Below are positions 55,054 to 63,558 of a stretch of DNA of 64,000 nucleotides, one piece after another. The position numbers and the translations under genes were made by a program. How positions within the stretch are numbered: the first letter of the stretch is position 1; the number at the start of each line of letters is the position of its first letter. Source of the DNA: Rhizobium rhizoryzae (GTDB taxonomy: Bacteria; Pseudomonadota; Alphaproteobacteria; Rhizobiales; Rhizobiaceae); the NCBI RefSeq assembly GCF_011046895.1, contig NZ_CP049250.1, forward strand, positions 248,001 through 312,000, given 5' to 3'. The notes beneath the pieces are model-generated. The model searched no databases. It was not told where the DNA came from and was given only the letters and a program-made list of their open reading frames with translations.

Positions 55054-56058
55054 TCATTGAGAAAGGGCGGCATTCACGAAACGGGCTACCTCACGGGAAA
55101 GTTCTTCATCTTTCGGTGCGTCCCCAAAGCCGCCATGAGGCATGGCTTCGAACACATGCAGTTCAGCCACGGCTCCAACCTGACGCAGGGCCCTATGCAA
55201 GCGTACCGCATTCGAAAGCAAGAGATCGCGTGTGCCACTCTGAATGAATGTCGGTGGGAATTCATTGGTGAACCGTCCGAAGAGAGGCGAGATATAAGGA
55301 TGGGCCAGATCGGCGCCGTTGGCATAGAGTAGGTTCGCTGGCATCAAAGAGGTTGGAAGGTTTACGTCGATCATCTTGTTGGTCTGGAAGCTATCCCCTG
55401 ACTCCGTCAGGTCGATTTCAGGCGAAAGCAACACAACCGCGCGGGACAAATCCAGCCCTTCATCCTGAGCGCGCACGACGGTCGCCAATGCCAGATTGCC
55501 ACCTGCAGAGCGTCCACCGATGACAATGCGTTCGGCGCCGTATGTGTCCACAGCATGCTTGTACACGCACATGCAGTCGTCAAGCGCAGCCGGAAACGGG
55601 AATTCAGGTGGCATCCGATAGTCCACGCCGTAGCATTGAATGCTAAAGCGAGATGCAGCTATCCGAGCCCCTTCGCGGCTTGCTTCACCGCCACCAAAGA
55701 CAAGCGCCCCTCCATGAAGATCGATATATACACAATCCGCGCGATCGAGCTCGATAGGCTTTGCAAAATGAACGTCGGCAGAGCCAATTCGCTTCCTACT
55801 TAACTGTACGTCTCGAGATGATTCCAACACTGATACCGTGGCGGCGTAAGTTGAATCTACGGCTGACTTAAGCTTCTGCCATGCTTCATGATCCTCCGCC
55901 GGAGGCATTGGGTACAGTGCGTTGATGGGTAACCCGTCGTTTCGGACGGCGTTATGAAGCCATTGTTGCGCCTCTCTACTGATCGAGTTTGGCACTGGCA
56001 CGCGACGTTGATCTACGCTCACAGCATTGAGTTTGAGGTCATCCCGCCAGTTCCTCAA
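55054..56058 (-). CDS. Hormone-sensitive-lipase-type alpha/beta hydrolase
   Basis: A protein of 334 residues, soluble. The oxyanion HGG motif (YIDLHGGALVFGGGE near residue 113), the nucleophile in GGRSAGGNLA, the acid in QSGTRDLLL and the His in PHGGFGDAP are all present, so it is probably an active esterase. The start is TTG at 56058 with GGAG 7 nt upstream. It stands alone between gene-poor stretches. The substrate is unknown. Confidence 0.88.
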   Translation of the reverse strand: MRNWRDDLKLNAVSVDQRRVPVPNSISREAQQWLHNAVRNDGLPINALYPMPPAEDHEAWQKLKSAVDSTYAATVSVLESSRDVQLSRKRIGSADVHFAKPIELDRADCVYIDLHGGALVFGGGEASREGARIAASRFSIQCYGVDYRMPPEFPFPAALDDCMCVYKHAVDTYGAERIVIGGRSAGGNLALATVVRAQDEGLDLSRAVVLLSPEIDLTESGDSFQTNKMIDVNLPTSLMPANLLYANGADLAHPYISPLFGRFTNEFPPTFIQSGTRDLLLSNAVRLHRALRQVGAVAELHVFEAMPHGGFGDAPKDEELSREVARFVNAALSQ

Positions 56059-57200
56059 GACTCTCTCCAGTCAGCTTAACTCGCCTCCCAGATTCTGCCA
56101 GCAAGGCTGGGCGGAACTTAGGCCGCCTGAACGATTGGCAATATTCATTAGATTGCTACCGCCCGGGTGCAAGAGTTGGATCCTGTTTTGAGCGGCTATA
56201 TGTCACGTACCTTCGCCGTAGAAGATCACCGCAAAGACAAAGGCTTCCATCCAATCGTAAGTGCGCAAATCTGGGTGCGTCACTGCACGTAAGCCCGCAC
56301 AAGCCGTCTATCTGATTGCCGCCTCGAAAATCTTTGGCAAAAAAGGTCGGGGTGTCTTTCAAGTGCCAAATTGGCACCCGTAACGATTGTCACCTGCGGG
56401 AAGTCGGCGAATTCATCGTCATCATCTTCGTGACCGTTCCCTCTCGTTGAGGATACGGAAGGCCGTTGCCACCCTTAAACGGATGATCGTAACGCCTCGA
56501 GTTGCAAAGTTCAGGCTTTTCGTATGGCTGCCCACTTCAGTACTACCAGATATCTCCTCAACAACCTTGTCCCGATCTTGCACATCGACGCCATCAGGGC
56601 GAACTACCGGGGCGGTCTTCCGCCAGAATTATTGCACTTGCGAACAAGTAATGTTTGTCAAATGATACGTCGCCAAGGCGCAGCGGCATGCCATTAAGTC
56701 CGCCGCCGACGCTTCCGCCAGTATCAGCTCGGGAATCCCCTCCGGCTCCTGACACTCAAAGAACATTTGAACCCGAGCTATATATTCTCGGGGACAAGTT
56801 GCTGGGAGTTACAGCAGCATCGAAGGCTGGCACTCTGTTCAAGCTAGATGCGGCGGCACGCCCTCAAGTCACCGCTAGCTCTGCTCCCCCTAAAGCTCGG
56901 AGATCCCCGCATTTGGCGCCCTCATAGATCAGGCCAAGGCGTATCTCAAAATCGGAAGCAATACGGGCGAAGGCGGGAAATTCATCTTTGGCGCCTTGGT
57001 CTGCCTGGTTCGGTCAGCGCGAGATGATCTGTAAAGGCGCGCCGGACCTTCTGGAGACACTTGATACCCATCTGGCCTTTCTCAACCTGCAACTGAACCG
57101 TTGCATTAGCACAACACACGCCTAAGTTCCGATACACACTCAAATTGATGCTATCTTTCCAAGAATCGCCCGCATAAATCTCCCTCAATGAGAGAATTAG
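56059..57200. other. Long gene-poor stretch with possible remnants
   Basis: No intact gene in 1.1 kb. The minus strand at 56422-56628 has about 68 codons with protein-like composition, closed by stops and without a start, possibly the C-terminus of a lost gene. A plus-strand frame at 56655-56927 (90 codons) is low in coding character. The end precedes the acyltransferase start. Confidence 0.4.
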
Positions 57201-58349
57201 ATGATGCTAACTAATCAGCGGATCGAGACGGTCCAAGCCCTGAGAGGAGTTTGCGCCTTTGGTGTGATGCTGTGGCATTCCATGTTGTTCACCGGCGGCT
57301 ATGATAGCGAAATGGCGATCAGAGCCTTCCGTCCGGCGTCCATCATGGGCGTGGATATGTTTTTCCTCATATGCGGCTTCGTCATCTTTCTCTCCTCCAC
57401 CAAGGGCAAACCTGACGACCTGCAGACCCAGAACCCGCTAAACTTCCTGGTTCGCCGGCTCGTCCGCATCTACCCGCTTTATCTCATTTGTACGCTGGTA
57501 ATTTTTGGCATCGAGTTCAACGGTGAGCGCCAGACCGGGGAACTCCTCTTCCGCAGCCTCTTCTTCATGCCAACCTTGAACGCAACTGGGCCGAACATTT
57601 TCGAACCTGCCCTCACCGTCGGCTGGTCGATTACCTACGAAGTTGCGTTTTACAGCGTTTTCGCACTCTCTTTGGCGTTCGGAAAATACTTGTTGAGGGT
57701 CATTCTGATTTGGGCACTGATTGCGCTAATTGGAATGGCATTGCTGGAAGGCAATTACTGGCTGGATCCGACCGTCGTTCCGCCAGACTGGTCTGCCGCA
57801 AGAGCGATTTTCCCGAACCCGATCAACAGCCTGTTTTTGATCGGGATCCTCACTGGAGTTCTGTATCGAAGCGATGTGCACTTTGGATCTGCGACACCAG
57901 CCATGCTGGCGGTAGCATTTTCATTCACATGCTGCGTAGCCCAGTACATGTCGAACTGGAACATCGCTCACGGCATGACAGGCGTTGGACTGCCACTTGC
58001 CGCTCTTTTTGTCTCTCTTGTGATGGCGGAAAAGACATTTCGTTTCGTGGTACCAGATGTCTTGGTTCGCTTGGGAAATATCTCCTATTCCTTGTATCTC
58101 ATCCACCCGATCGCGATCTGGATTGCCATCTGGATCAACGTGGATTTTAATTTGGGAAATCCTTTTAGCGGGTGGCTGCTTGTCGCAGTAACGGTCGCGT
58201 TGAGCCTTGGCCTATCAGTAATGACCTACGCCTTCATCGAAAAAGCTTTCGGAAGCTGGGCTACTCGCTGGTGCCAGCATGCTACGGATTGGGTATTGGA
58301 ATCATGTGCCCAGCAGATTTCCGGCTGGATGCCACAGCGCTTACGCTAA
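57201..58349 (+). CDS. Membrane acyltransferase, OafA/ExoZ type
   Basis: A protein of 382 residues with about ten membrane helices. The N-terminus has the family core QALRGVCAFGVMLWHS with the catalytic His, then GVDMFFLICGFVIF, RRLVRIYPLY and GWSITYEVAFY. It probably transfers an acetyl or other acyl group to a surface polysaccharide or glycan. The start is ATG 57201 or 57204, close to GAGAG. There are no polysaccharide genes nearby, so the acceptor is unknown. A remnant of the dispersed repeat follows. Confidence 0.88.
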   Translation: MMLTNQRIETVQALRGVCAFGVMLWHSMLFTGGYDSEMAIRAFRPASIMGVDMFFLICGFVIFLSSTKGKPDDLQTQNPLNFLVRRLVRIYPLYLICTLVIFGIEFNGERQTGELLFRSLFFMPTLNATGPNIFEPALTVGWSITYEVAFYSVFALSLAFGKYLLRVILIWALIALIGMALLEGNYWLDPTVVPPDWSAARAIFPNPINSLFLIGILTGVLYRSDVHFGSATPAMLAVAFSFTCCVAQYMSNWNIAHGMTGVGLPLAALFVSLVMAEKTFRFVVPDVLVRLGNISYSLYLIHPIAIWIAIWINVDFNLGNPFSGWLLVAVTVALSLGLSVMTYAFIEKAFGSWATRWCQHATDWVLESCAQQISGWMPQRLR

Positions 58350-58367
58350 ACTATGTCGCCCTGAAAC

Positions 58368-58416
58368 GGGTCTCGGCAAAATGGGCTGGAAACCCGCAGC
58401 CAAAGACTGCAACGAG
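58368..58416 (+). repeat. Dispersed repeat, remnant copy H (right part)
   Basis: GGGTCTCGGCAAAATGGGCTGGAAACCCGC-type sequence followed by AGACTGCAACG matches the right part of copy C. Only about 50 bp remain. Orientation as in the other copies. It lies just after the acyltransferase stop. Confidence 0.5.
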
Positions 58417-58511
58417 GCGGAAATCCACGGTCGAATATTGCGTTGAAGAAGAAGGTAACGCTGACCTTTAAGCTCTGTTGCTTGTCCGCTTTCGACGAGC
58501 CTAAGCGAACC

Positions 58512-59225
58512 TCAAATCGATGCCCTCCCAATCGATGCCCCGCCATCGACCTGCAACACCTGCCCGGTCATGAACGCTGAATCGTTGGAAAGAAGGAAGG
58601 CAATTACGGCTGCGATTTCCTCTGGTTTGCCAAAGCGCCCCATTGGGACTCCGGAAAGATAGCGTGCCTCCCCCTCACTGCCGGGTGCATTGTTGGCTCG
58701 GAATAGCTCGGTCTCGGTGGGGCCAGGCGACACGGCATTAACCGTGATGCCGGTCGCCGCAAGTTCCAGCGCCCAGCTCCGTGTGAAGCTGACGAGTGCG
58801 GCCTTCGCGGCGGCATAACTCGTGCGTTGCACGCTACCCAGGACGGTCAGACTGGAGATGTTGACGATCCGGCCCCATCCCCGTGCCTTCATCCCGACAA
58901 GAGCCGCCTGCGCCGAGACGAGTGCCGGATGCAGATTGACGCGCAACACCTCGTCCAGCGTATCGAAGGAGATGTTACCCAGCGGCGCGGCACGAACAAG
59001 GCCGACATTGTTGACGATGCCGTCGACGCCGCTATCGCGTACGATGTCGGCAAGCCTGTCGAGCGTTTCGTCGTTACCCAGATCGAACTCATGCAGGGTG
59101 CCGGGAAAGTCGTCGACTGCATGGCGGGCGATGCCGATCACCGCGTCACCCTGAGCCGACAGCCGCTTCGCAAGCGCCAGCCCGATGCCCTTGCTGGCAC
59201 CCGTGATAAGAAATGTCTTCTTCAT
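58512..59225 (-). CDS. Short-chain dehydrogenase/reductase (SDR)
   Basis: A protein of 237 residues. The cofactor motif is TGASKGIGLALAK, then NNVG for the Asn, SSLTVLGSVQRTSYAAAKAA with the catalytic Ser, Tyr and Lys, and the PGPTETE loop. The end is VDGGASIGRASI. The start ATG at 59225 gives the standard N-terminus. It is the last gene of the GST, enoyl-CoA hydratase and peroxiredoxin operon, 55 bp after the peroxiredoxin. The substrate is unknown. Confidence 0.93.
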   Translation of the reverse strand: MKKTFLITGASKGIGLALAKRLSAQGDAVIGIARHAVDDFPGTLHEFDLGNDETLDRLADIVRDSGVDGIVNNVGLVRAAPLGNISFDTLDEVLRVNLHPALVSAQAALVGMKARGWGRIVNISSLTVLGSVQRTSYAAAKAALVSFTRSWALELAATGITVNAVSPGPTETELFRANNAPGSEGEARYLSGVPMGRFGKPEEIAAVIAFLLSNDSAFMTGQVLQVDGGASIGRASI

Positions 59226-59280
59226 CGCATATCCTCTCAACCCTGCCTCAGAAGAGACAGGGTGCTCTGGTGTGGACCGA

Positions 59281-59958
59281 TCAGGCGGCGGTGCGGGTGG
59301 CTGCGGCAAGAAGCGCGGGCAACATGTCTTCCGGCTCAGGACGACGGGTGTAATCCGGGTTCACCTCGGCATAAAGGATGAAGCCATCCTGGCCGACAAC
59401 GTAGCGGGCTGGCATGGGCAGCGTCCAACTCGGGTCGCCGTTGAAGGTGGGAAGATCGTTCTTGAGCGACTTGTAGAGGTTGACCAGATAATCCTGCATC
59501 TCGAAACGCAGGCCACAGGCGGCTGCGACATCGTTATGCGTGTCGGACAGGATTGGGAAGGTAAGGTTGTTCTGGCGCACCGATTTGCGGCTGTTGACCG
59601 GGTTTTGCGGGGAAATAGCAACAAGCTTTGCGCCAAGTGCTTCGAACTGCGGGAGGGCTTCCTGCAGGGCCTGGAGCTCCATGTTGCAATACGGGCACCA
59701 GACACCACGGTAAAAGCTGATCACCAGCGGGCCATGCGCCAGAAGCTCAGCCGACGAAACCGGATTGCCGTCAGGATCGGAGAGGGTGAATTCCGGCAAC
59801 TTGTCGCCAGCCTTCAGGGCTTTTTGGGCAGCACCAGAGGCAATCAGTTCGGAAGTGGCGCGGTGCATCGTCTCGATCACGGAGTACGGCACGTTGTAAG
59901 GCGGCTTGCCGGCTTCGAAGTCAGCTCTGAAAGCGTCAAGCTTGGATTGAAGGGTCAT
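59281..59958 (-). CDS. AhpC/TSA-type peroxiredoxin-like protein
   Basis: A protein of 225 residues. The thioredoxin fold has LPEFTLSDPDGNPVSS and an active-site FYRGVWCPYCNMEL, with two Cys in CPYC rather than the single peroxidatic Cys of classical AhpC. Later QNNLTFPILSDTHN is typical of the family. The start ATG at 59958 is preferred to 59964 because AAGGAG is then 7 nt away. It probably reduces peroxides or disulfides. Confidence 0.88.
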   Translation of the reverse strand: MTLQSKLDAFRADFEAGKPPYNVPYSVIETMHRATSELIASGAAQKALKAGDKLPEFTLSDPDGNPVSSAELLAHGPLVISFYRGVWCPYCNMELQALQEALPQFEALGAKLVAISPQNPVNSRKSVRQNNLTFPILSDTHNDVAAACGLRFEMQDYLVNLYKSLKNDLPTFNGDPSWTLPMPARYVVGQDGFILYAEVNPDYTRRPEPEDMLPALLAAATRTAA

Positions 59959-60058
59959 GGTCATTCTCCTTGAATTGGAATTGGAACTGGGTCTGTCGTG
60001 TCGGGCATTTCTGGACTTCAGGATGCCCCTGAAGTCCGTTGATAAACTTGAAAGGTGA

Positions 60059-60829
60059 TCAGCCCTGTGCGGCCAGGGAACGAGCGACTTCGGCGGCGCT
60101 GATGCCTTCGAGAGCAAGACCGTAGCCACCGTCCTGATCGATGATCCGGCGCAGCTTCTGGGTGAGCGCGATGCGGGTATAGCTCGAGGTCAGCGGCGGA
60201 AGCGCTGCAATACCCTCGGCGATCTCATGGGCTCGGGCGAGAAGCTTGTCGGCCGGCACGACCTCATTAACGACGCCCCAGTCCTTGGCGGTTGCCGCAT
60301 CGAGTACCTGGCGGGTCAGGATGAAATAGCGGCCGCGGATGCTGCCGATCACTTCGGGCCAGAGCAGGTTGACGCCATCACCGGGCACGATGCCGAAGTC
60401 GAAATGCGGCTTATCCTGGAAGACCGTTTCCGGCGTCGCAAGAATGATGTCGGTGAGCAGCGCATATTCCGAGTGAAGCAGCACCGGCCCGTTGAGCGCC
60501 GTGATCATTGGCACCTCGATGTCGAGGATGTTCATCAGAACCTTGCGGCCCTCGCGAAAGATCTTGTCGTAGCCACGCGGCGAGAAGAAGTCGAAGCCAT
60601 CGGGGCTGATCGCATCCATGAAGGCGTCGCCCGAGCCGGTGAGGATCACGACCCGGTTCTCGCTATCAGAGCCGATCTGATGAAACAGATCGACGAACTG
60701 TTCGTGCGTATGGCCGTTGAAGACGAGCTTGCCGCCATTGGTGTGAAGCGCGACTTCAAGCACACCGCTCGGCGTGCGGGTCAGGCGGGCATTCGGGAAG
60801 GAATTCTTGTAGGTGTCGAATTTGGACAT
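60059..60829 (-). CDS. Enoyl-CoA hydratase/isomerase-family protein
   Basis: A protein of 256 residues. The crotonase fold has VVILTGSGDAFMDA at the oxyanion-loop region, ALNGPVLLHSEYALLTDIILA and PHFDFGIVPGDG. The catalytic Glu positions of classical hydratases are not evident, as in many divergent crotonase-like proteins. The start is ATG 60829. It follows the GST gene by 44 bp. It may act on a non-CoA substrate. Confidence 0.85.
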   Translation of the reverse strand: MSKFDTYKNSFPNARLTRTPSGVLEVALHTNGGKLVFNGHTHEQFVDLFHQIGSDSENRVVILTGSGDAFMDAISPDGFDFFSPRGYDKIFREGRKVLMNILDIEVPMITALNGPVLLHSEYALLTDIILATPETVFQDKPHFDFGIVPGDGVNLLWPEVIGSIRGRYFILTRQVLDAATAKDWGVVNEVVPADKLLARAHEIAEGIAALPPLTSSYTRIALTQKLRRIIDQDGGYGLALEGISAAEVARSLAAQG

Positions 60830-60873
60830 GGTGGTTCTCCAATGTTTGCTTAGGCGGAAATGGTGGGGAAGAA

Positions 60874-61494
60874 TCAGGTGGCGGGCACGGCTGCTTCGAC
60901 GCGAGCAATGGCCTGCTGGACGGCGGGGCGTGCAGCCACCGCCTGGTACCAGCGGGAAAGGTTGGGGCGACCGTCGATAGTGAGCCCAGGAAATTGGATC
61001 CGCCACATCCAGCCAAAATGGGCGATGTCGGCGATCGTAAACTCCTTTCCGGCCATGAAGGGCTGCGAGGCAAGCTTGGCATCGAGCAGTCCGAGGAGCC
61101 GTTCTGCCTCGTTGGTGAAGCGGGCCTCGGCGATCGGCTGGGGCTCGGGCGATGAGCGCTTGAAGAAGCCGGCATTGCCGAAAGCAGGGCTCAAGCCCGA
61201 GGCGTGGAAGAAAAGCTGTTCGAAGACACGAGCGCGGCCGGCGCCATCCTTTGGCAACAGCTTGCCGGTCTTCTCAGCGAGATGGACGAGGATGGCAGCG
61301 CTCTCGGTCAGGACAAATCCGTCGTCGACCAGGACAGGCACCTTGCCGTTCGGGTTGAGAGCGAGGAATGCCTCAGCCTTCTGCGCGCCTATGCGCACGT
61401 TGATAGGCCTGAGATCGTAGGGCATCTCCAACTCTTCCAGGGCGATTAGCACCTTGACACTGTTCGGAGTAGCGAAAGCGTGGACTTGGATCAT
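60874..61494 (-). CDS. Glutathione S-transferase
   Basis: A protein of 206 residues. The N-terminal thioredoxin-like domain has FATPNSVKVLIALEEL, NPNGKVPVLVD and LTESAAILVHLAE, the glutathione site. The helical C-terminal domain has FTIADIAHFGWMW. It is the first gene of the minus-strand operon and faces a divergent LysR gene. It is probably a detoxification enzyme in a stress operon. Confidence 0.93.
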   Translation of the reverse strand: MIQVHAFATPNSVKVLIALEELEMPYDLRPINVRIGAQKAEAFLALNPNGKVPVLVDDGFVLTESAAILVHLAEKTGKLLPKDGAGRARVFEQLFFHASGLSPAFGNAGFFKRSSPEPQPIAEARFTNEAERLLGLLDAKLASQPFMAGKEFTIADIAHFGWMWRIQFPGLTIDGRPNLSRWYQAVAARPAVQQAIARVEAAVPAT

Positions 61495-61581
61495 TGTGTG
61501 TCTCCATCAGATCGTGTTCCGTTGAAGACAGGTATGCCCATTCCTCGAACCTTGCGGCAGACAGCTTGAGGCGATAATGTT

Positions 61582-61598
61582 TATTCCTAGGGAGAATA
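61582..61598. promoter_or_regulatory. Candidate LysR site before the regulator gene
   Basis: TATTC-CTAGGGA-GAATA is an inverted repeat of the T-N11-A type, just before the LysR start and within the divergent gap. It is likely used for autoregulation and control of the GST operon. Confidence 0.5.
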
Positions 61599-61602
61599 GG
61601 CG

Positions 61603-62478
61603 ATGGATCGACTGCAGGCGATGAGCGCATTTGTGCGAGTGGTGGAGACAGGCTCGTTCTCGCACGCCGCGCGACAGATCGGCGTGGGTCAGCCGGCGAT
61701 CTCGAAGACGATTGCGCAGCTTGAGGATCGGTTGCAGGTTCGGCTGCTTATCCGATCCACGCACGGCCTTTCGCCGACGGATGCAGGCATTCGATTCTAT
61801 GAACGTGCAAAGGCGGCAATCCAGGAAGCCGATGAGGCCGAACTGGAGGCGAAGGGCGCCGGGGCGGGCTTGTCTGGCCGCCTCCGTGTCAGTGCGGCAA
61901 CGACATTCGCCAGGCTGATGTTGATCCCTCGACTGGCGGAGTTCTTGGCCGCCCATCCCGACCTTGAGGTCGATGTCGTTCTCGACGATCGCGTGATCGA
62001 CCTTGTATCCGAAGGTATCGACATCGCGCTGCGCATGGGCGAACTCGCCGACAGTACCGCTGTCGCCCGCAGGATCGCGACAGGCCACCGTTCCGTGGTG
62101 GCGACGCCTGCCTATCTCAAGCAGCATGGCATCCCGCAGGCTCCAGCAGACCTCGCCACGCACCAGGCCGTTGTCTATACCCAACTTGGGAATAGCTGGA
62201 CGTTCCGCAGAGATGGTACTGAGGCCTCTGTCGCGGTGTCAGGACGGGTACGCTTCACCGCCGCCGAGGGCATTCGCGCTGCCGTCAAGGCAGATATGGG
62301 ACTGGCAGTAACATCGGACTGGATGTTCTGGCCGGAACTGCAGAACGGCGAAGTTCTCCGGGTGCTGGAGGATTGGACGCTCCCGGACATCGACCTGTGG
62401 GCTGTCTTTCCAACGGGGCGGCTGGCCAGTGCAAAAGCGCGCGCCTTCGCCGATTTCGTGAAGACGATCGTCGGCTGA
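61603..62478 (+). CDS. LysR family transcriptional regulator
   Basis: A protein of 291 residues. The helix-turn-helix contains FSHAARQIGVGQPAISKTIA and LLIRSTHGLSPTDAG, and the effector domain has DIALRMGELAD. It faces the GST operon with 108 bp between. It is the likely regulator of that operon. Confidence 0.92.
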   Translation: MDRLQAMSAFVRVVETGSFSHAARQIGVGQPAISKTIAQLEDRLQVRLLIRSTHGLSPTDAGIRFYERAKAAIQEADEAELEAKGAGAGLSGRLRVSAATTFARLMLIPRLAEFLAAHPDLEVDVVLDDRVIDLVSEGIDIALRMGELADSTAVARRIATGHRSVVATPAYLKQHGIPQAPADLATHQAVVYTQLGNSWTFRRDGTEASVAVSGRVRFTAAEGIRAAVKADMGLAVTSDWMFWPELQNGEVLRVLEDWTLPDIDLWAVFPTGRLASAKARAFADFVKTIVG

Positions 62479-62565
62479 AGCAATGTCTCCTCTTGGCCTC
62501 AAAGTGGACATCGAAGACATCCCGGATCTGGCAGGAAGACGCGGCGGGAAGCCTAGACGCTGTCA

Positions 62566-63483
62566 TCATCGGCCCGATCGTGGCGTCCGTCCCAAAGTCC
62601 GCTTGAAAGCATGAGCAAAGGCGCTTTGCGAGTTATAGCCAACGGCGGAAGCAACGGCCGCGACGGTCTCGCCCGCATTCAGTTTTTGCTGCGCCAGGAC
62701 CATGCGCCAGTGAGTAAGGTAGTCGAGAGGCGGCCGGCCGACACGCGCGGTGAACCGTTGCGTGAAGGCCGAACGCGACATGCCGACCTCCGACGCCAGC
62801 ATGGGCGCTGTCCAGCGGCACGCGACATCCCCATGCATCAATCTCAGCGCCCTGCCGATCCTCGGGTCCGCCAGCGCGGTGACCCAGCCGACACTGTTCT
62901 TAGGGTTGGTGGCCACGAAAGCGCGAACGGCCGTGATAATAAGGATTTCCGCCAGTCGCTCGGCAACCAGTGAGCCACCCAGTTCCGCGTGGGCGACCTC
63001 TATCCTCAGAGCATTCAACGTTCTCGCGACAGCCTCGGCGGTGGACGACCTGGCATCAATACGCAAAAATTTCGGGAGCGCATCGAGAACGAACGCGGCG
63101 CTGCCATTGGCAAAGCCGCTGCCACCCCCTATCAGCGCCGTTTCGTCTGCAGCGCCCAGCCGTACCAAGTCCTGTCCCGGAGCCGCGTAGAGCGGCATCC
63201 CATCCATCGGTTCGACGGCAGGGTCACTCGCCACCGCATAACGCGTGTCGCGGATGAGAACGACATCGCCTTCCACAAGTGCTTGTGGCGAATGATCCGG
63301 AAGAAGAAGCCAGCACTGGCCTCTTGTGACAGCGACGAACTTCAACCGCGCTCGCCCGTCGAAGGCGAGTGCCCAGTCTCCCGCCGCTTCGAGGCCGGTG
63401 CCCCGGACGCTCCGCGCGCCCAAGGCTGCAAGAACCTCGGAGAACGGATCGGCTATTGGTTTGGCGGATCGCGACAAAGACAT
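62566..63483 (-). CDS. AraC family regulator with cupin domain
   Basis: A protein of 305 residues. The N-terminal part is a cupin-type sensor (about 10-120, with CWLLLPDHSPQALVEGDVV). The C-terminal helix-turn-helix pair contains ASEVGMSRSAFTQRFTARVG and VAAVASAVGYNSQSAFAHAFK. It is divergent from the SDR gene at the end of the window, with 75 bp between, so it probably controls that SDR. Confidence 0.9.
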   Translation of the reverse strand: MSLSRSAKPIADPFSEVLAALGARSVRGTGLEAAGDWALAFDGRARLKFVAVTRGQCWLLLPDHSPQALVEGDVVLIRDTRYAVASDPAVEPMDGMPLYAAPGQDLVRLGAADETALIGGGSGFANGSAAFVLDALPKFLRIDARSSTAEAVARTLNALRIEVAHAELGGSLVAERLAEILIITAVRAFVATNPKNSVGWVTALADPRIGRALRLMHGDVACRWTAPMLASEVGMSRSAFTQRFTARVGRPPLDYLTHWRMVLAQQKLNAGETVAAVASAVGYNSQSAFAHAFKRTLGRTPRSGR

Positions 63484-63558
63484 GGTTGTTCAAGCATAGA
63501 TCATCCGAGATGCGCTGCCTAGATCTTGCTTCTCATGCAGACAATGGAGCCCCCTATC

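Noticed and set aside
66..58416. CRISPR array or integron attC sites as explanation of the repeats
   Set aside because: The repeats are over 300 bp and kilobases apart, there are no short spacers or cas genes, and no integron integrase is present.
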